DNA from: Rickettsiales bacterium
Lineage (GTDB): Bacteria; Bacteroidota; Bacteroidia; Cytophagales; Cyclobacteriaceae
Direction: 5' to 3'
Assembly (NCBI GenBank): GCA_002729235.1
Contig: PBTY01000073.1
Span: 45,265 to 83,882, forward strand
DNA: 38,618 nt
Shown: in pieces, positions 34,682 to 38,618 of the stretch
Layout: every line of letters starts with the position of its first letter
How positions within the stretch are numbered: position 1 is the first letter of the stretch
The notes under the pieces: generated by a model
Databases searched by the model: none
What the model was told of the DNA's origin: nothing
Seen by the model: only the letters and a program-made list of their open reading frames with translations
Program-made: the position numbers and the translations under genes

Positions 34682-36321
34682 TCCGGTGTACCTTTCTGAT
34701 TCTGCTGGCTCGCTCCGTTTAACTTACTGGTTTTCTTCCCTTTAGGTGAGCCATTTGACGAGTGGCTTACGCCTGGTGCACTAGCTTGCTTACACTGTCC
34801 CAAAACTTCATCCAGGACGCTTGCAATGCTCTGTTTGAGCTTTTCGTATTCATCAGGACTAATGATCTCGTATTGATAACCTGTTGCTTTCTTTCCGCTC
34901 TTGACCCTGATCAACCCAACATCCAAAAGCTGGTGGTGGTATCTTCTGAGTGTAGTCCCTTTGATCCGCAGGTTTGCCCTGATTTCACGGTTCATAAAGA
35001 TGTCTTTGCCTTCTTTCCTGATCCATGCTTTCAACCCTTCAAAGTAGTCCCTGCAAGCTCCATTTAGTTGATCAGACTTTCGGATCAGCACTTCTTTCAT
35101 CAGTTTATTCGCTTCTGCAATGTCCTCTAAAGTCGTCTCGATGTATTCTTCCCCTGTTTGCTTGTCGTATTGCTTTTCCCTCTGGTACTGGTGGTAAAAG
35201 GTCACCACCTCGATAAAGGCCAGGTAATGGGCGTTTGTCCTTCTGGGTTTAAAAACTTCACTGGGGATTTTCAGGTATTCGGCAAAGGGGTTCCGGATCG
35301 TCACAGGCTGCAAGACTCTCTGCATGTTCCGGAAGGCTTCTTTTACTTTCGTTTCTTCTGTCAGGTCGATCTTTCCGGCTGCCAGCTTCCTTTGATAGTC
35401 CATGATCCGTTCGTCCTGTTCCGGTGATTCGTCCACATAGATCAGGAAGCTCCTGTTTGCATTATCCTCATAAATGGATTCTTTGGTAGTACATCCTGCT
35501 ACACAGACCGGGCCTTCTACGATCAGGTTTACCGTTCTGGTTTCTCCTTTGGTGTTTTTGATCACTACCCGTTTGGTGATCCGCTTTTTGCTCTTGATCT
35601 CCCTGAGAGGGTACAACACTTCTTCCGCTCCGTCCAGGTCTTCTATCAATATCAGCTTATGCCTTAGTTCTTGCTGGCCAAAATAATAGAGTGCGTTTCC
35701 TGACAGGGTGGTGATTTCCAGTTTGTCTTCTGCTGGGATCAGGTCGGCTACTTTCTCTTGCAGGTGGGTCTTTCCATTTCCTGAACTTCCAAGACTGATC
35801 ACATGGAGGGGGTTTTCTCTTTTCCGTGTAGTGAAGATCAAGTATTCAAGCAATCTGTTCATTTCCTCACCGATCACACCCGCTTTGCCGATATCCTCTT
35901 TCGTTCGCTCCATCAGGTTCGGACTGGACAGGTAGAGTTTGGCTTCCTGGATTTCTTCGGGTGTGAGCATTTTCCTTTTGTCCTTGGTGGTGATTTCCTT
36001 TTCCTTCTCTTCCAGCCGGTAGGCTTCCAGTAGATCAATCAAGTCCATCAGTGCAGCAGCTATGATACTCGTCCCGATCTCTAATCTTTCTGCAACCATT
36101 CTCACCAGCTTGTCCACCTGTAGGCTGTTGTATAAGTCCAGGTTGTGGCGCAAGCTCAGATGCTCCACTTTGATTTTCAGTGTTACTCGCATCCGATCCA
36201 GTATGTCTGTCCTGATTCCGCCCAGGATCGCTATCTCTATCATATCATGTTGATAAAGGATGTGATCGGGATTGCTGGTGTCTAAATGTCTGGTGGTGGG
36301 TAAATTTTCTTCACTTTTCAT
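34678..36321 (-). CDS. AAA-type ATPase with C-terminal winged helix (element accessory protein)
   Basis: A 547-aa cytoplasmic protein. Residues 1-165 are helical. A P-loop ATPase follows with Walker A GSSGNGKT (178-185) and Walker B LILIEDLDG (223-231), and the hydrolysis region includes VCVAGCTTKESIYEDNANRSFLIYVDES. A winged-helix-like region near 455-490 (MNREIRANLRIKGTTLRRYHHQLLDVGLIRV) could bind DNA, and the tail is low-complexity and basic. It resembles the helicase-like half of primase-type mobile-element proteins without the zinc finger or Toprim parts. First gene of the recombinase operon. Confidence 0.75.
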   Translation of the reverse strand: MKSEENLPTTRHLDTSNPDHILYQHDMIEIAILGGIRTDILDRMRVTLKIKVEHLSLRHNLDLYNSLQVDKLVRMVAERLEIGTSIIAAALMDLIDLLEAYRLEEKEKEITTKDKRKMLTPEEIQEAKLYLSSPNLMERTKEDIGKAGVIGEEMNRLLEYLIFTTRKRENPLHVISLGSSGNGKTHLQEKVADLIPAEDKLEITTLSGNALYYFGQQELRHKLILIEDLDGAEEVLYPLREIKSKKRITKRVVIKNTKGETRTVNLIVEGPVCVAGCTTKESIYEDNANRSFLIYVDESPEQDERIMDYQRKLAAGKIDLTEETKVKEAFRNMQRVLQPVTIRNPFAEYLKIPSEVFKPRRTNAHYLAFIEVVTFYHQYQREKQYDKQTGEEYIETTLEDIAEANKLMKEVLIRKSDQLNGACRDYFEGLKAWIRKEGKDIFMNREIRANLRIKGTTLRRYHHQLLDVGLIRVKSGKKATGYQYEIISPDEYEKLKQSIASVLDEVLGQCKQASAPGVSHSSNGSPKGKKTSKLNGASQQNQKGTPE

Positions 36322-36336
36322 GATGTAGCCATATTT

Positions 36337-36372
36337 GACTACAATAATACAAGATATGATTATATCACCAAA
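36337..36372 (-). promoter_or_regulatory. Promoter and operator of the recombinase operon
   Basis: On the minus strand TTTG (complement of 36369-36372) is followed after exactly 19 nt by TATTATTG (complement of 36342-36349), close to TAnnTTTG. The operator half TATTGTAGTC (complement of 36337-36346) overlaps the -7 element. Its exact mirror lies in the divergent XRE promoter, so the XRE protein probably blocks this promoter. The leader to the ATPase ATG would be about 15 nt. Confidence 0.65.
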
Positions 36373-36425
36373 GCATTTTATGGTTTATTAACCCATCCTA
36401 GAAGTCATTTATGTCTATGATTACA

Positions 36426-36455
36426 TTGATATTGTAGTCTTTTCTGATACTTTTG
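36426..36455 (+). promoter_or_regulatory. Promoter and operator of the XRE repressor gene
   Basis: TTG (36426-36428), a 19-nt spacer and TACTTTTG (36448-36455) match the Bacteroidota promoter consensus. The operator half TATTGTAGTC (36430-36439) lies in the spacer and is the perfect inverted partner of GACTACAATA at 36337-36346, 83 bp away. This arrangement suits negative autoregulation. The leader to the ATG at 36475 is about 15 nt. Confidence 0.65.
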
Positions 36456-36474
36456 ATGACACAAGAGCTTATTT

Positions 36475-36828
36475 ATGGACACTTTTGGCGATAATCTTAA
36501 GACGGCACGGACACAAAAAGGTATCTCGCAAGGGCAGCTTGCAGAACTGATGGGGATTCATCCTACACATATTTCAAGGTATGAGCGTAACCAGACGATC
36601 CCGTCTGTGGATGTGGTCAAGAAGTTTGCGGACTTATTGGAAGTGTCTGCCGATATGCTGATCTACGGCTCGGAGGATGAGAAGGCCAAAAGCAAAATCA
36701 AGGATACCGAACTCTTGAATATGTTCACCAAAGCTCAGTCTTTAAGCGATGAGGATCGCAACTCTATCAAAGCCATGCTAAAGGCTTTTATCTTTCAGAA
36801 GGATATGCAAAAACACTTGGCACAATGA
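36475..36828 (+). CDS. XRE-family repressor
   Basis: A 117-aa lambda-repressor-like regulator: HTH_3 domain in residues 5-60 (LKTARTQKGISQGQLAELMGIHPTHISRYERNQTIPSVDVVKKFADLLEVSADML) and a short helical C-terminal dimerisation region. It is divergent from the recombinase operon, with a 153-bp intergenic region holding both promoters and paired 10-bp operators. The likely role is to keep the element quiet. Its stop overlaps the start of the small lipoprotein gene (ATGA). Confidence 0.9.
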   Translation: MDTFGDNLKTARTQKGISQGQLAELMGIHPTHISRYERNQTIPSVDVVKKFADLLEVSADMLIYGSEDEKAKSKIKDTELLNMFTKAQSLSDEDRNSIKAMLKAFIFQKDMQKHLAQ

Positions 36829-37109
36829 GATACATCTACATTTTACTATTCTGTTTATGCCTTACATGTTGTTCAACCCCTTACAGCGAACTTCAAGAAC
36901 ATTTAAAATCGGCTAAAGAAAAGCCTAGTGAGTATCTTTTTGTATTGAACGGAGTAGTCCTAAACGATTCCACAAAAAGCCAACTGAATGATCTAAATAA
37001 ATCTGATGTTTCTGTAGTCGAAAAAGTAAGTGAATCAGCTGCTAAAACCATCTATGGTGAGGATGCCAGACCAAACACCATCATTGTAAATACAACAAAT
37101 CTTAATTGA
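36825..37109 (+). CDS. Small lipoprotein with TonB-plug-like motif
   Basis: A 94-aa protein overlapping the XRE stop by 4 nt. The signal peptide MRYIYILLFCLCLTCC carries a lipobox (LTCC). The mature part reads FVLNGVVL...VVEKVSESAAKTIYGEDARPNTIIVNTTN, similar to the strand-helix-strand found at the end of TonB-receptor plugs (...V LK..sA.aiYG..A.nGvIlItT) and in BlaR1-like tails. Why such a protein rides with a repressor is unclear; it is either element cargo or a host gene captured in the operon. Confidence 0.75.
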   Translation: MRYIYILLFCLCLTCCSTPYSELQEHLKSAKEKPSEYLFVLNGVVLNDSTKSQLNDLNKSDVSVVEKVSESAAKTIYGEDARPNTIIVNTTNLN

Positions 37110-37110
37110 A

Positions 37111-37132
37111 AAAGCCCCTAAAAAGGGGCTCA
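37111..37132. terminator. Bidirectional terminator between lipoprotein and immunity genes
   Basis: AGCCCCT (37113-37119), a four-A loop and AGGGGCT (37124-37130), preceded by an A tract. It is located exactly between two convergent genes and would terminate transcription from the plus strand poorly and from the minus strand (T-rich side) well. Confidence 0.8.
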
Positions 37133-37142
37133 TTAGATATTT

Positions 37143-37529
37143 TCAAGATATATTCGGGAACATCTGAGAGACACGTTTTTGTTCTAATTCCCCCAATTTC
37201 TCTTTTGTCCTATTGTAACTTTCAGTATCAAACAATGCTTCTACCTGTTCTAAGTTTTCGCTTAAAAAGCTTACTAGTATGGACATGTCTGCTTTCTCAT
37301 TCAGTTTACTTTCTTGATCATCTATCAGTGACTTAATCAAAGCCACATCATACCAGTTATTAGTTTCTTTAACACTGCAAACATCTAACATCTCAAAAGA
37401 CTTGGAACTGCTAAACCTAATGGTCAACACTGATGATGAAAATTGCTCAACAAAGTCGCCAAATGAGTTTGACTTCTCACTAAGAACCTGTCGATATCCT
37501 TTAGACTTTAAATGCTCAATCAATTCCAT
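37143..37529 (-). CDS. Candidate immunity protein for RHS tip 2
   Basis: A 128-aa soluble protein starting 2 nt after the toxin-tip stop (MELIEHLKSKGYRQVLSEKSNSFGDFVEQFSSS...). It has no signal peptide or membrane segment and is mixed alpha/beta in pattern. I know no family name for it. The immediate downstream position on the same strand, mirrored by the other tip/immunity pair, is the basis for the call. Confidence 0.65.
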   Translation of the reverse strand: MELIEHLKSKGYRQVLSEKSNSFGDFVEQFSSSVLTIRFSSSKSFEMLDVCSVKETNNWYDVALIKSLIDDQESKLNEKADMSILVSFLSENLEQVEALFDTESYNRTKEKLGELEQKRVSQMFPNIS

Positions 37530-37531
37530 TT

Positions 37532-38437
37532 CTAAGGTTTTAAGAGTTTCATCCCGTCAGAGCTAAGTTTATACCCTTTGCTCAGCAGGTATTCTATTTC
37601 CTTTGCATAATAGCTCCCTGGCTTAATCTTATTCATTGGGGTGGCTAGTATTATATCATCACCTCTCCTTATCATCCTATCCAAAAACTTAGAGTTAGCT
37701 GCCCATCTTTCCGCATTAGTCATGGTATCCCAAATTTTGGTAGGTATACTAAACCGATTCGCGCCAATCTTATTGGCAAGATCCATGTATTCAGGAAAAT
37801 GTCCTAAGACAGTTGTTCCTCTTGTCGCAGCCTGCTTAGTAACTTGCTCGGCAACATCATCACCAAAATGTTTGGCCCACCAAGTCAACCCTTTCGAAAA
37901 AGCTTGTCTAAGCCCACCTAATCCAGTTATTAAATCTGCAAGATCATTGAATTGATTTTTTGCTTGCATCGAGTTATACAGGCCTACACTTTTTCTTAGC
38001 TGCCCTGCTTGTTCACTGTCTCCCAGATCATCCAGTGAAAAACCATTCTGACTTGCTTTATCCAAAGAACTTGCAACTGTTGCCCAATCTTGTCCAAATG
38101 GATCAATATCTTTCCCTGTCTCATTATCAACAAAGCGATGATCCCCTTCCTCTTTTTTGGCTAATATGGATTCACCGTTTATGATGACATAAACATCCAT
38201 TCCATCAGGATCAGCATAATTCACAGGATTATTTGCTACCCAGCTATAAGGAGATAAGTCATAGTAGTTTTCGGCATGGGGATCAGGAACTGGAGTCCTA
38301 ATTAAATAAGGATCATAAAAACGAGCATGGTTGTCGTACCACTGAATCTCTTGCTGATACTCTTTCCCTTGGTACTTATATTGATTTTCAACCCCCGAAA
38401 CATAGCTATTAAAAGTAGCCCCGCCAGGATAGTAATT
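37532..38437 (-). pseudogene. RHS C-terminal fragment with uncharacterised toxin domain (tip 2)
   Basis: A 301-codon open segment starting at the RHS motif NYYPGGATFNSY and continuing KYQGKEYQQEIQWYDNHARFYDP...YSWVANNPVNYADPDG, the normal RHS core end. A 150-residue linker follows, then a C-terminal toxin domain: GTTVLGHFPEYMDLANKIGANRFSIPTKIW, AERWAANSKFLDRMIRRGDDIILATPMNKIKPGSYYAKEIEYLLSKGYK. I recall similar tails in many RHS and contact-dependent toxins but cannot name an activity. The shell is missing upstream; at 38426 the sequence runs into the 68-bp repeat. Confidence 0.78.
38335..38422. repeat. 88-bp inverted repeat, left arm (within RHS tip 2)
   Basis: Perfect reverse complement of 38531-38618, with the two arms separated by 108 bp. 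Both arms encode the RHS core from GATFNSY to QEIQWY in opposite directions. The right arm reaches the window edge and may continue. Confidence 0.9.
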
Positions 38438-38493
38438 TATGCGATTTTTCTGCTGTCCCCGTTTTTGAACCAGTATCTCCCAGAAAAAAATCC
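38426..38493. repeat. 68-bp RHS-junction repeat, copy 2
   Basis: Exact 68-bp copy of 31836-31903 in the same orientation, again starting within the YYP codons of the RHS fragment. The imperfect stem arms are at 38443-38452 and 38481-38492. Beyond it (38494 onwards) the sequence differs from that beyond copy 1, so only these 68 bp are shared. Confidence 0.85.
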
Positions 38494-38512
38494 CGCAAGC
38501 TCAAATTTTTGC

Positions 38513-38618
38513 AATGATTATACTCCCGGAGGGGCTACTTTTAATAGCTATGTTTCGGGGGTTGAAAATCAATATAAGTACCAAGGGAAAGAGTATCAGC
38601 AAGAGATTCAGTGGTACG
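38513..38618 (+). CDS. RHS core fragment, opposite orientation (partial)
   Basis: Reads rightwards out of the window: NDYTPGGATFNSYVSGVENQYKYQGKEYQQEIQWY. From 38531 it is base-for-base the mirror of tip 2, while the preceding codons differ (CCC GGA here, CCT GGC in tip 2), so it is a separate copy and not a simple fold-back artefact. No shell sequence precedes it; upstream is the 68-bp repeat and tip 2 pointing the other way. The frame is open upstream through the repeat. Its tip lies beyond the window. Confidence 0.7.

Larger units (their letters stand above)
31904..37132. mobile_element. Tyrosine-recombinase/ATPase mobile module
   Basis: Block lying between the two RHS tips: about 870 bp of structured non-coding DNA, two overlapping tyrosine recombinase genes, an AAA-type ATPase gene overlapping the second, a divergent XRE repressor, a small lipoprotein gene and a terminator. 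Its base composition looks GC-richer than the flanks, especially 32150-32550. Two tyrosine recombinases plus an accessory ATPase recall Tn554-like and recombinase-trio elements, but I cannot match a named family. The ends are not defined by sequence; the limits given are the left 68-bp repeat and the terminator. Confidence 0.5.

Noticed and set aside
35025-36253. Plus-strand open frames over the ATPase gene
   Set aside because: All are antisense to a gene with clear Walker motifs and have no recognisable features.

Overview
The window looks like a chromosome segment of a Bacteroidota member, most likely a marine-type Cytophagales (Reichenbachiella/Fulvivirga-like). The reasons are: a division and cell wall (dcw) cluster with a PASTA-tailed PBP; promoters of the Bacteroidota form TTG-N19-TAnnTTTG with no Shine-Dalgarno; RAYT/REP repeats; YYPFG-type RHS proteins; and ADOP-like FtsX permeases. 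The genus is inferred by eye.

Region 1 (1-6783, all minus strand) is the dcw operon mraZ-rsmH-ftsL-like-pbp(ftsI)-murE-mraY, then the first codons of a probable murD. Genes overlap by 1-4 nt. The operon is headed by a TAnnTTTG promoter with three exactly 10-bp-spaced AAAGTGG-type boxes, the expected MraZ autoregulatory operator.

Region 2 (6900-11640) is a repeat-rich accessory stretch. A REP-associated tyrosine transposase (RAYT-A) is flanked by GGATTTGTAATCC palindromes. It is followed by a truncated second copy of its 5' end and, 3-4 kb on, a transposase-free derivative and a half element. Between them are two Crp/Fnr-type regulators, a small membrane protein and an aldo/keto reductase. 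Two near-identical 16-bp palindromes (TTTGYCA-N2-TGRCAAA) precede the second regulator and the reductase, suggesting a small self-contained regulon. A DUF6483-like gene closes the stretch.

Region 3 (11638-29231) is ordinary chromosomal cargo: a TonB-C-type lipoprotein, an AraC regulator, an L,D-transpeptidase-like protein, a lipoprotein, a barrel protein, an esterase, a minimal ExbB-like protein, an FtsX/MacB permease, an MpaB-type oxygenase, a fatty acid desaturase, a TonB-receptor-like barrel with a Spy-like partner, a pyruvate-kinase-like protein lacking the C-terminal domain, and a coiled-coil/barrel protein.

Region 4 (27690-30450) contains a second, unrelated RAYT (RAYT-B) with its own palindromes (TTGGTG/CACCAA and CTACACTT types). 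It ends against a broken M23-peptidase fragment.

Region 5 (30452-38618) is the most unusual part. Two different RHS C-terminal toxin tips, each with a downstream candidate immunity gene, lie on the minus strand. Each tip is cut at the same YYPxG motif and preceded by the same exact 68-bp sequence. Between them is a module of two overlapping tyrosine recombinases, an AAA-type ATPase, a divergent XRE repressor with paired operators, a small lipoprotein, and about 870 bp of structured, GC-richer non-coding DNA. At the right edge a third RHS copy starts in the opposite direction and forms an 88-bp perfect inverted repeat with tip 2. The layout suggests a toxin-tip storage or exchange locus. Whether the recombinases act on the 68-bp repeat is a hypothesis only.
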